Assembly (NCBI GenBank): GCA_002381125.1
Contig: DFUT01000044.1
Location: 123,195-187,194 of the forward strand
Length of the DNA stretch: 64,000 bases
DNA from: Bacteroidales bacterium UBA4179
GTDB lineage: Bacteria; Bacteroidota; Bacteroidia; Bacteroidales; Dysgonomonadaceae
Reading direction: 5' to 3'
Numbering within the stretch: the stretch's first letter is position 1; every line of letters begins with the position of its first letter. Of this stretch, positions 27,530-36,254 are shown piece by piece. The translations under genes and the position numbers were made by a program. The notes beneath the pieces were generated by a model that was not told the DNA's origin, did not search any database, and worked only from the letters and a program-made list of their open reading frames with translations.

Positions 27530-28545
27530 AAGCCATTATTCTTAAATGTCGTTCGGGAAGCCGTTTTCATTTGGGAGAAAGCGTCAATCACAGAGACACT
27601 GTTCTGCATAACACGTCAGAACACATTCATTCTGATGTGTTATTTGGCTCTTTCATTTCTGCTATGGCAAAAACCCATCCTCATAAATTAGATAGCTTCA
27701 AACAACATTTTATAAACGAAAAGATACGCTTTTCTTCGGCACTCTATTGCATAAAAGAAAAGAATGCCGATAAATACCTTTTTCTTTTGCCAAAACCGGT
27801 CAGTTTAAATCTTTTGAAATTAGAAGATTGTTTAGATTATAAGGCAATAAAAAAAGTCAAATTCATTTCTAAGGGAGTCTTCGAAAAAGGATTACAACCT
27901 AACGATTGGTTTAGCAATCAATGTACGATGCCTAATAATATCAGTGTATTTTTAAAAGAAGAATTCACCGAAAACAATCCTGAATTTAGTCTTTACAATA
28001 AGGTAGATTTACAAAAGGTTAAAATTCATTCCGATGAATCCGAGGGCAATTTATATTCACAGACCGATATTATGCTCATGGGCACTGAAAAATATGAAGT
28101 AAACTGGTATTTTTTACTGGACGAACAACTGCCAAATGAAGATAGGGATATATTTTATAAAACATTGGAATTAATGGCAATCAATGGAATTGGTGGTGAA
28201 CGCTCTACAGGTTGCGGAGCAATCGAAGATATGGAAATTATTGAAGATTTTAGCATAGATATTCATCATCCATCGGATAAACACGTTTTGTTATCATTGG
28301 CATTTCCCTTAGAAAGTGAAACAAATCAATATCTTTTATACAAGACTAAAACTAGGGGAGGAATGTGGTATGATGCAAAAAAACGTTTGAAACACATTAT
28401 GGCTATAGAAGAAGGCAGTATCTTAAATGGTAGTATTTCTCCTCAAATAATCGATTTATCTGAAAATAATTATCCATATTGGAAATATGGAGGAAATATT
28501 TCTTACCCACTTCCAATAGAATATATTAATTTTTTAAATGTTTAA
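27526..28545 (+). CDS. csm4: Csm4, 5'-handle binding subunit, type III-A
   Basis: A 339-residue RAMP protein that caps the 5' end of the guide and contacts Cas10. The opening IILKCRSGSRFHLGESVNHRDTVLHNTSEHIHSDVLFGSFISAM is typical, including the H-S-D-x-LFG motif. A second RAMP-like glycine-rich segment appears at NGIGGERSTGCGAIEDM. It overlaps csm3 by four bases and ends three bases before csm5. Confidence 0.92.
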   Translation: MKAIILKCRSGSRFHLGESVNHRDTVLHNTSEHIHSDVLFGSFISAMAKTHPHKLDSFKQHFINEKIRFSSALYCIKEKNADKYLFLLPKPVSLNLLKLEDCLDYKAIKKVKFISKGVFEKGLQPNDWFSNQCTMPNNISVFLKEEFTENNPEFSLYNKVDLQKVKIHSDESEGNLYSQTDIMLMGTEKYEVNWYFLLDEQLPNEDRDIFYKTLELMAINGIGGERSTGCGAIEDMEIIEDFSIDIHHPSDKHVLLSLAFPLESETNQYLLYKTKTRGGMWYDAKKRLKHIMAIEEGSILNGSISPQIIDLSENNYPYWKYGGNISYPLPIEYINFLNV

Positions 28546-28548
28546 GTT

Positions 28549-29742
28549 ATGTATCAAACGACCAAACAATATCAGATAAAAATCACATCCTTAACACCGA
28601 TATGCATTGGCGATGGGCAAAAACTATCTCCTTTTTCGGATTATAAATTGAAACGGGATAAGTTGATTTATTTAAATCATGAAAAAATCAAAGGAGCCCT
28701 AGAAAATAATCCCAATTTGATAGATGATTATGTAGAAGGTATTATTTTGGGAAAAGATAATACAGGAAACAATTTCGACGTAGAAATATTTTTTTTGAAT
28801 CGTGCAAAATTAGCCTTAAATGCTCTCACGCAAAGAACTATTGATTCCACGGTTAATCCAAAAGGCAACAAAAATCTTTATACAATTATAAAAAATTCCG
28901 GTGTACATCCCTACATACCCGGAAGCTCATTGAAAGGAGCCGTAAAAACAACTTTGCTTTATAATTGGCTCATGGATAAAAACAATCATTGGTGTGAAGA
29001 TTATTTGAAATTGTATGATAAGAATTCTATGGGTAAATTATCAAAAAAAGAAGACAACTTGCCAAAAGGAAAAAAAGCCCTAGAAGAAAAATTGAATAAA
29101 GAACTTAATAGTTTCGAATTTGCTGTCAGTGATAGTGCTCCACTTCCTGAAGACAGCATAAAAGCCATTGACACCAAGCGTTTACACCTTAAAACGGGGA
29201 GATTGATTATTCCTCAAACATGGGAAGCTATAAAAGAAAACTGTAGCGCAACCATCACAATTAGCTCAATAAAAGCAAATAAAAATAAGTTGTTGAGCTG
29301 GTCTGAAATATGTAAGACAATAAATTCCTATACTCAAAATTCCAATGATATAGAGTGGGAAATTTTTGAAAATTGTGGTATGGAAAATGATAATTTAAGT
29401 GATAACTTTTACGATAATTTATTTTCGTTTTACGAAAAAATGAATAACGAAATTGAAAATGCAACTTCAAACACTTGGCATTTAAGATTGGGGAGCGGAA
29501 AAGGATATTATTTCAATTCCATTGGATTGGCCTTATATAATGCCGACGAAACAGAAGATAAAAAATTATTTGTAAACTTTTTACGAGACAATGGTTTTGG
29601 CAAAATATATAATAGAAAAAATAGACGATGGGAAGATTTTGATTTGCAGTCCGATGAATTTCCTCTTACCCGTGTTCTTGATTTTGAAACATACAACCCT
29701 TTAGGTTGGATTAAATTGGAACTTTTAAAAGAAAAGGAATAA
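28549..29742 (+). CDS. csm5: Csm5, 3'-end cap subunit, type III-A
   Basis: A 397-residue RAMP protein at the 3' end of the guide, involved in its maturation. The opening QYQIKITSLTPICIGDGQKLSPFSDYKLKRDKLIYLN and the segment GVHPYIPGSSLKGAVKTTLLYNWLM (near residue 122-145) are the standard Csm5 pattern. A C-terminal motif HLRLGSGKGYYFNSIGLAL is also present. It completes the cas10-csm2-csm3-csm4-csm5 set. Very AT-rich like its neighbours. Confidence 0.92.
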   Translation: MYQTTKQYQIKITSLTPICIGDGQKLSPFSDYKLKRDKLIYLNHEKIKGALENNPNLIDDYVEGIILGKDNTGNNFDVEIFFLNRAKLALNALTQRTIDSTVNPKGNKNLYTIIKNSGVHPYIPGSSLKGAVKTTLLYNWLMDKNNHWCEDYLKLYDKNSMGKLSKKEDNLPKGKKALEEKLNKELNSFEFAVSDSAPLPEDSIKAIDTKRLHLKTGRLIIPQTWEAIKENCSATITISSIKANKNKLLSWSEICKTINSYTQNSNDIEWEIFENCGMENDNLSDNFYDNLFSFYEKMNNEIENATSNTWHLRLGSGKGYYFNSIGLALYNADETEDKKLFVNFLRDNGFGKIYNRKNRRWEDFDLQSDEFPLTRVLDFETYNPLGWIKLELLKEKE

Positions 29743-29748
29743 GTAATT

Positions 29749-30855
29749 ATGAACAAAGTTATAATCAGCACCGTTGGAAGTAGCCTCATCACCAACAATT
29801 TTTCAAATAAAGAAAGAAATGAAATCAATGCTATTTCCAACTTCACCTTTGATGAACTTATTGAGGATAAAAGATATCATGAGGTAATAGATAAAATTGA
29901 AAAGATAAATTATACCAAAATTGAAAATTTAGAAAGTGCTAGCGCAGAACTTAATGGAATTGTAAAATACTATGGCGCTCATGAAGCAATAGATAAAAAC
30001 GATGTGCATTTTTTATTGCATACCGACACTTATCTTGGAGAATTCGCTGCCATGCAAATTCAAAAAATTTTAAAAACAAAAGAAATTAACAATATCAGTG
30101 TAATAAAAATAGACAAACTAAATACAAAAAGTTCAAAAGAGTTTAATCAGGGCATTAAAAATCTTTTTAAATGGTGCTATGACAATGTTCCTAAATATAG
30201 AGATAATGAATACAATGTTATTTTTAATTTGACCGGTGGATTTAAGAGTTTACAAGGATACATGAGTATTGCAGGTATGTTCTATGCCGACAAAATTGTA
30301 TATGTATTTGAAACAGGAAAAGAAATTATAGAAATCCCTATATTGCCTATTAAATTAAAAAAGGAGAAAGTTGAAGAATATATTACTGAATATTTATATG
30401 CAGCTAACAACATGTGCCCAATTGAATATGTAAACAATATTCCTGATATTTATTTAGACAAAGATAAAGAACTTGCTACTCTTTCACCTATTGGTCAATT
30501 GGCATGGGATCAATTTAAAGATGAAATTCTATCCAAAAAATTGGCTTATTTTCAAAATATAGAATATTCTGAATCTTTCAAAAAAGATTTCAAAGATCAT
30601 AAAAGAGATGTGGTAAAACTTCAGGAAACATTAGCCAAAGTCTCTTTATTTTTACTGGAAAAAAACAATGATGTTTCTATTCTGAAGAAAGATGGAGGTT
30701 TACAATACAAGAATTATGTCAATAAAAGCGAAAATGGTCAACCCATAGGACATTTTAGAGTTACGCAAGAAACAAGGGTTAGCTGTATTTATAGAAACAA
30801 CAAATTAATATTAAGACATTTCGGGCCTCATGATTATGTCAACAATAACCCTTAA
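29749..30855 (+). CDS. CARF-domain effector with RelE-like C-terminus
   Basis: A 368-residue protein directly after csm5. Residues 1 to about 215 form a CARF sensor of the APE2256 type: MNKVIISTVGSSLITNNF at the start and VIFNLTGGFKSLQGYMSIAGMFYADKIVYVFE near residues 155-187 are the ligand-binding motifs that recognise cyclic oligoadenylates. Residues about 260-368 are not HEPN: the R-x4-6-H motif of Csm6 is absent. The end, FRVTQETRVSCIYRNNKLILRHFGPHDYV, resembles the core of RelE-family toxins, with Arg, Tyr and His in suitable places. CARF-RelE fusions are known (Cami1), acting as ribosome-dependent mRNA nucleases. The CARF call is firm; the RelE call is inferred from pattern alone. Confidence 0.75.
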   Translation: MNKVIISTVGSSLITNNFSNKERNEINAISNFTFDELIEDKRYHEVIDKIEKINYTKIENLESASAELNGIVKYYGAHEAIDKNDVHFLLHTDTYLGEFAAMQIQKILKTKEINNISVIKIDKLNTKSSKEFNQGIKNLFKWCYDNVPKYRDNEYNVIFNLTGGFKSLQGYMSIAGMFYADKIVYVFETGKEIIEIPILPIKLKKEKVEEYITEYLYAANNMCPIEYVNNIPDIYLDKDKELATLSPIGQLAWDQFKDEILSKKLAYFQNIEYSESFKKDFKDHKRDVVKLQETLAKVSLFLLEKNNDVSILKKDGGLQYKNYVNKSENGQPIGHFRVTQETRVSCIYRNNKLILRHFGPHDYVNNNP

Positions 30856-30867
30856 AATATTTTACAC

Positions 30868-31239
30868 ATGCTCATTAATTTATCCAACCATCCTTTAGAT
30901 GAATGGGGTGAGAAACAAAAAAACGAAGCTGCTTCTCTATATGGAGAAGTAGTAGATTTTTCTTTTCCTATTGTTCCTCCTGAAGCTTCTTCCTGTGAAG
31001 TAGAAAAAATGGCCGATGAATATCTGGGCAAAATTAAAGCTATTACAAAAAACAATGATGCCGTTGTTCATATTATGGGGGAAATGACTTTTTGTTATGC
31101 GCTTATTCAAAAATTGCAAAAAGAAAATATCAAATGTGTTGCTTCCACAACTAAACGAAAAGTTCGTGTTTTACCAACAGGAGAAAGAGCTATTGATTTC
31201 GATTTTGTTCAATTTAGAGAGTATACTAATATTAAATAA
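30868..31239 (+). CDS. Small type III-associated protein, candidate ring nuclease
   Basis: A 123-residue soluble protein between the CARF effector and cas1, with 12- and 17-base gaps, clearly inside the operon. It begins MLINLSNHPLDEWGEKQKNEA, has an acidic middle (PIVPPEASSCEVEKMADEYLGKI) and a conserved-looking strand-helix motif HIMGEMTFCYALIQKLQKENIKCVASTTKR. This suggests a small Rossmann-like fold. I recognise the pattern as a family seen beside CRISPR loci but cannot name it with certainty; small proteins of this size and fold such as Csx15, Csx16 and Csx20 degrade cyclic oligoadenylates. An antitoxin for the RelE-like domain next door is the other reasonable idea. Confidence 0.65.
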   Translation: MLINLSNHPLDEWGEKQKNEAASLYGEVVDFSFPIVPPEASSCEVEKMADEYLGKIKAITKNNDAVVHIMGEMTFCYALIQKLQKENIKCVASTTKRKVRVLPTGERAIDFDFVQFREYTNIK

Positions 31240-31256
31240 TCAGTAATATATCGGCT

Positions 31257-32273
31257 ATGAAAAAAACTTATTATTTTTTTAATTCCGGCACATTGCAACG
31301 AAAAGACAACACCATCAAGTTTACGCCCGTAGAAGAAGACGGCAACGGACACGAACGCGATGGGAAACCTCGATACCTTCCGGTTGAAAATATTGCCGAA
31401 TTTTACGTCTTCGGTGCTCTCAACGCCAACAGTGCTCTGTACAATTTCTTAGGTCGGAACGATATAGCCGTACATTTTTTCGATTATTACGAAAACTACA
31501 CCGGTTCGTTTATGCCACGCGATGGTTTATTGTCGGGAAAAATGATTTTGGCACAAACATCCCACCACCACAATAAAAATAAACGATTACAACTAGCCCG
31601 TAAATTTGTGGAAGGAGCGGCATTCAACATAAATAAAAATTTGCGCTACTACAACACACGAGGGAAAGACTTGGATGGGGTAATCGAAACCATAGAACAA
31701 TATGCTTCGCAAATACCCAACACTTCATCGGTTGACGAATTAATGGGACTGGAAGGAAACATCCGCCAAACCTATTATAGCGGTTTTGAACTTATTATCA
31801 ATGATTTCAGCATGGGAGGCAGAAGTAGACAACCACCTCAAAACGAAGTAAATGCGTTAATTTCGTTCGGCAATATGATGTGTTACACCCAATGTCTGCA
31901 AGCCATTCATCAAACACAATTGAATCCTACTATCAGTTATTTGCATTCACCCGGAGAACGAAGGTACTCTTTATCGTTGGACATTTCTGAAATTTTCAAA
32001 CCCATACTGGTCGACAGAGTAATTTTTAAGCTTTTGAACAAAAGAGAACTTCAAGAAAAGCATTTCGAAAGCAAACTCAATAAATGTTTGCTTAACCCAA
32101 CGGGTAAAAAAATATTCGTACAAGCGTTTGAAGAACGGCTCAATGAAACCATTCAACATCGTTCCCTTAAACGAAAAGTAAGTTACCGACATCTTATCAA
32201 ATTGGAATGTTACAAATTAAGCAAACACTTATTGGGAATGGAAGAATACAAACCCTTTAAAATGTATTGGTAA
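31257..32273 (+). CDS. cas1: Cas1 spacer integrase
   Basis: A 338-residue integrase that, with Cas2, inserts new spacers at the leader end of the array. It starts MKKTYYFFNSGTLQRKDNTIKF, with LPVENIAEFYVFG in the beta domain. Metal ligands are visible: Glu in LMGLEGNIRQTYY (about residue 165), His in YLHSPGERRYSLSLDISEIFKP (about 230) and the Asp/Glu of DISE (about 243-246). It belongs to the type I-B branch. No reverse transcriptase fusion is present although a type III module is in the operon. Base composition is closer to the host than csm and CARF genes. Confidence 0.95.
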   Translation: MKKTYYFFNSGTLQRKDNTIKFTPVEEDGNGHERDGKPRYLPVENIAEFYVFGALNANSALYNFLGRNDIAVHFFDYYENYTGSFMPRDGLLSGKMILAQTSHHHNKNKRLQLARKFVEGAAFNINKNLRYYNTRGKDLDGVIETIEQYASQIPNTSSVDELMGLEGNIRQTYYSGFELIINDFSMGGRSRQPPQNEVNALISFGNMMCYTQCLQAIHQTQLNPTISYLHSPGERRYSLSLDISEIFKPILVDRVIFKLLNKRELQEKHFESKLNKCLLNPTGKKIFVQAFEERLNETIQHRSLKRKVSYRHLIKLECYKLSKHLLGMEEYKPFKMYW

Positions 32274-32274
32274 A

Positions 32275-32538
32275 ATGTATGTGATTTTGGTATACGACGT
32301 AGGCGAAAAACGAGTAGGTAAAATGCTGAAATTATGCAGAAGATATTTAAACTGGATACAAAATTCGGTTTTCGAAGGAGAAATTTCCGAAGTTAAATTA
32401 AAAGAATTGACTATATTGGCAAAAAGAATGATGAATCTTGAAAAAGATTCACTGATTATTTTTTCGAGCCGGACAGAAAAATTTCTCGATAAACAAATTA
32501 TTGGTAAAGAGCGGAGTAGTGTAAATAATTTTCTTTGA
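32275..32538 (+). CDS. cas2: Cas2 adaptation subunit
   Basis: An 87-residue ferredoxin-fold protein that bridges Cas1 dimers during spacer capture. MYVILVYDVGEKRVGKMLKLCRRYLNWIQNSVFEGEI is a standard Cas2 opening, with the Asp of YDV at residue 8. It starts one base after the cas1 stop. The CRISPR leader begins directly downstream. Confidence 0.93.
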   Translation: MYVILVYDVGEKRVGKMLKLCRRYLNWIQNSVFEGEISEVKLKELTILAKRMMNLEKDSLIIFSSRTEKFLDKQIIGKERSSVNNFL

Positions 32539-32749
32539 CTCGATTGTCGAACGATGGGGTTTTTTAGTTTTGCGCGAGCAAAAAGAGAAACTGCGATCTT
32601 TTACATTTTGAAAATCAATATAAAAACAAGTTGTCGATAATCGGCAATTTTCATATCTTTGCCTATCGACAACTTAATAGTATCAGAAACGAAATTCAAT
32701 TATTCTTTATAGGCTGATTTTCAGCCTAATTTTTCGCCTATTTCAACGG
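32539..32749 (+). promoter_or_regulatory. CRISPR leader with embedded promoter and inverted repeat
   Basis: The 211 bases between cas2 and the first repeat. A perfect 12-base inverted repeat, AAGTTGTCGATA at 32628-32639 and TATCGACAACTT at 32664-32675, encloses the -7 box TATCTTTG (32654-32661, matching TAnnTTTG). The TTG of the left arm (32631-32633) is 20 bases upstream, a fitting -33 element, so the array promoter lies inside the repeat. A second small palindrome, AGGCTGATTTTCAGCCT, lies at 32711-32727. Direction fits: repeats end in the ATTGAAAT handle on the + strand. Confidence 0.7.
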
Positions 32750-35041
32750 CTTTTAATCGTACCAGAAGGAATTGAAATGTAATCCAAGAACTTAATGATT
32801 CTTCTATTTCATTCACTTTTAATCGTACCAGAAGGAATTGAAATTTTAAAAATTCTCTTATGTTAAAATTTCCATTAACACTTTTAATCGTACCAGAAGG
32901 AATTGAAATTATCGTCCATCGTCGGACGTTCCGTATCCGCACTTTTAATCGTACCAGAAGGAATTGAAATTCTATCAAAGCCGCAAATGCTTCATATGGG
33001 CTCGAATCTTTTAATCGTACCAGAAGGAATTGAAATCTCGAGGAGTTGCAGACGGCGATAACGAATATCATGCTTTTAATCGTACCAGAAGGAATTGAAA
33101 TAGTGATCTTTCCAGTTGTCCGTTAAGCGTAATCCGTTCTTTTAATCGTACCAGAAGGAATTGAAATGTAATTTGCAAAATAGCGAGAATGAGGACGTTT
33201 TCTCCTTTTAATCGTACCAGAAGGAATTGAAATTATATATAGCCCAAAAGCTTATAATAACCGTGATTTCTTTTAATCGTACCAGAAGGAATTGAAATGC
33301 CTTCGCAGACAAATAATTCTCTTTTGCAATCGAACTTTTAATCGTACCAGAAGGAATTGAAATCAGTCCGGTACTACTTGGCCGTCTACCTGTTCTTCTT
33401 TTAATCGTACCAGAAGGAATTGAAATGACAATGTAGACGAGATAGCAGAACGCCTGAAAACACTTTTAATCGTACCAGAAGGAATTGAAATTATGTACTG
33501 TCCTGAATGGTTATGCGTCTCATATTCTTTTAATCGTACCAGAAGGAATTGAAATATGAGTATAAAACTGCACTCGAAGAAGCTAATCAAACTTTTAATC
33601 GTACCAGAAGGAATTGAAATTTGAGTGAATTGGCTGTGTTTTGTGCGTTCCCTGCTTTTAATCGTACCAGAAGGAATTGAAATATGCCTGTTTTGCTCCT
33701 TTGAAAGCAAAAAGGCGGACTTTTAATCGTACCAGAAGGAATTGAAATGAGTTCGTTCGATTGTTTCTTTTACTAATTTTGTTGTCTTTTAATCGTACCA
33801 GAAGGAATTGAAATCAACTCCATTGAATTAAGTTACCCTCTTCATTGGCTCTTTTAATCGTACCAGAAGGAATTGAAATGCGTTTTTGAAGTCGTATTGG
33901 GCAATCTTTTTCTGCTTTTAATCGTACCAGAAGGAATTGAAATTGGCAACCTCCTTAATATCATAGAAGATGCTGGCCTTCTTTTAATCGTACCAGAAGG
34001 AATTGAAATGGTTGCAGGTAGCGGTTCAACATTAATCGCTGCGGACTTTTAATCGTACCAGAAGGAATTGAAATGGAAGATTTCCAGCTGTTATTAATGC
34101 TGGATTAATCTTTTAATCGTACCAGAAGGAATTGAAATGCTGGCTTGCCTACATGCTTGCAACTTCCTACCACCTTTTAATCGTACCAGAAGGAATTGAA
34201 ATGTGAAGTTTTTATGAGCCGTTGAATTGCCTTTCATCTTTTAATCGTACCAGAAGGAATTGAAATAAAATGGAGAATTTCACACAGAGGTTATGACTAT
34301 CTTTTAATCGTACCAGAAGGAATTGAAATAGTAAAAAAAGTGGAAAAGAATCAGCTTTCTGTACTCTTTTAATCGTACCAGAAGGAATTGAAATTATTTT
34401 TAAAACGACGCATTTAAATCGATTTTAAGCTTTTAATCGTACCAGAAGGAATTGAAATGGAAAGTGTTTTTATCCAACAAGGACGATATCCTCCTTTTAA
34501 TCGTACCAGAAGGAATTGAAATTTATTTACCCACTCGTTTTCGGGTAAATGCTTTCGACTTTTAATCGTACCAGAAGGAATTGAAATAGTCCAAGCCGGC
34601 GTTTTTGAACCCGAAAATAAAAACTTTTAATCGTACCAGAAGGAATTGAAATGTAATCAAGAAGATTATCTACTTGAAATGAACAGGCTTTTAATCGTAC
34701 CAGAAGGAATTGAAATAACGGCAATTTGAAGGAAATAGAAAATCCTTTCAACTTTTAATCGTACCAGAAGGAATTGAAATGAAAGAGAAAATATTCATGC
34801 CTTTTATTGGTGCATCCTTTTAATCGTACCAGAAGGAATTGAAATGCGATCCGGTATCGAGAAACACTTCTTTCATCGACCCTTTTAATCGTACCAGAAG
34901 GAATTGAAATATAAGCCTCATAGTTACAACAGAGGAAGAAGCAACCCTTTTAATCGTACCAGAAGGAATTGAAATCGCATACAGGGTGACATCCCCAAGA
35001 TCGCAGTTAAAACTTTTAATCGTACCAGAAGGAATTGAAAG
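32750..35041 (+). CRISPR. CRISPR array, 36 repeats and 35 spacers
   Basis: Repeats are 29 bases, beginning CTTTTAATCGTACC and ending AGAAGGAATTGAAAT, and are identical by eye except the last (35013-35041), whose final T is G. Spacers are 32-37 bases. First repeat 32750-32778, second 32816-32844. The ATTGAAAT end is the usual Cas6 5' handle, so transcription runs rightward from the leader and the newest spacers should be near 32779. The repeat resembles type I-B repeats. It is the only array in the window, so it must serve both effector complexes of this locus. Several spacers translate cleanly on one strand, for example 34010-34045 (VAGSGSTLIAA, like a DNA methyltransferase motif). Confidence 0.98.
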
Positions 35042-35099
35042 ACCATTGGAAATTCGGGTTTTCATGGATGTGCCGGAGAAAGTAGGATAAAATCTTTTG

Positions 35100-36254
35100 T
35101 CAGCAAGGGAATTTTACCCCAATCCCCCACTCCACCCAATCGGCTTTAAACTTTTGGGTTTTCAAACCAATTTGAGCATAAAACTTACTCCCAAAATTGT
35201 ACTGCAAGGCGGGTCGAAAGAAAAAATGCCCCTTGAATTTACGCCCTTTTTGAGTCAAATAAGTTCCTCCTTGCAACCTCGCATCAAATTTCCCAAATAA
35301 AAAATCGTAGCCAATATGTACACCGTACAAGTCGTAACTCTCACCCGGATATAAGGGTTTCAGGCTCGAGTCGTAAAAGAAATCGAAACCGGCAGTTACG
35401 CCACTACACGTATTGATAAGGTATCTGTATTCAATGCAAGTTGAGAATGTGCCGTAATGTTTGCTGTCGTCCATATCATTTTGAACCAAACCAAAAGCAC
35501 TGTATAGAAAAAATTCGCCGCGTTTGATCGATTCTTTTGGTCTGAATATACTATGCCGGGGCCTTGCATCGAGAACCACCTGGGGGTAGTATGAATTGTC
35601 AACCTCTTTTTGCATCGTATTAAAATTGTATCTCAAACCTACATTGATGCCGAGCATATTTAATCCGGCATTGGGCTTATAAATTCTGCCATTGCTGAAA
35701 TGAATGATGTCAAAACCATAGATCAAGTCCAGCTCACGGTTTAATCTGTAATTTGCAGCCAATTTCAAATTAAGGTAACCGGTAAGCTTTGAACCGATAG
35801 CATCGTTTTCGCGGTTGCGCTCTTTGTGATATGGCCTAAAATTGTAGCCAACACCCATCGACGCCTCAATGAAAGGATAATGTTTTGGATCATAAGAAAG
35901 AGGAAAGGAAATAAAACCATATACTGCGCTTGGCCTTCCCACTATCTCGGGATCGCCAATAGACCCACTATACCACCCAATACCATATTGGGGATAAAGA
36001 TACATGCTTTGCCAACCGTTGGGGTCGCTACTGTTCCATCCATACCTCAATTGCAATGTCCTATACTCCTTATATTTGCTTGGCGATGCTTCTTTTAGCG
36101 CATCCGCCGAGTAAATATGCCCGCCTGCTTGCCCGATAATCTCGATAAACCTAAAATTGTTATGAGAACAAATTGAATCGGCTTTCGCTGTTATGTTCAT
36201 CAATATCAATACCAAAAAAAGAATAATATGTTTAAGGGATTCCGAAAATTTCAT
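35100..36254 (-). CDS. PagL-like outer membrane lipid A deacylase (acyloxyacyl hydrolase family)
   Basis: A 384-residue outer membrane beta-barrel protein with a signal peptide (MKFSESLKHIILFLVLILMNITAKA). The motif GFDIIHFSNGRIYKPNAGLNMLGINVGLRY (about residues 180-210) carries the His-Ser-Asn signature of PagL-type lipid A 3-O-deacylases, which remove an acyl chain from lipopolysaccharide. It is about twice as long as classic PagL: after the motif comes a second set of strand-like segments ending in a terminal aromatic (WGIGVKFPC). This longer form occurs in Bacteroidetes. It is convergent with the CRISPR array and has no link to it. Confidence 0.8.
   Translation of the reverse strand: MKFSESLKHIILFLVLILMNITAKADSICSHNNFRFIEIIGQAGGHIYSADALKEASPSKYKEYRTLQLRYGWNSSDPNGWQSMYLYPQYGIGWYSGSIGDPEIVGRPSAVYGFISFPLSYDPKHYPFIEASMGVGYNFRPYHKERNRENDAIGSKLTGYLNLKLAANYRLNRELDLIYGFDIIHFSNGRIYKPNAGLNMLGINVGLRYNFNTMQKEVDNSYYPQVVLDARPRHSIFRPKESIKRGEFFLYSAFGLVQNDMDDSKHYGTFSTCIEYRYLINTCSGVTAGFDFFYDSSLKPLYPGESYDLYGVHIGYDFLFGKFDARLQGGTYLTQKGRKFKGHFFFRPALQYNFGSKFYAQIGLKTQKFKADWVEWGIGVKFPC

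Noticed and set aside
32779..35012. Self-targeting spacers against genes in this window
   Set aside because: I saw no spacer matching another part of the window by eye; the rest of the genome cannot be checked here.
32721..35065. Several - strand open frames inside the array with repeated FQFLLVRLK or ISIPSGTIKS peptides
   Set aside because: They are translations of the CRISPR repeats and random spacers, not genes.
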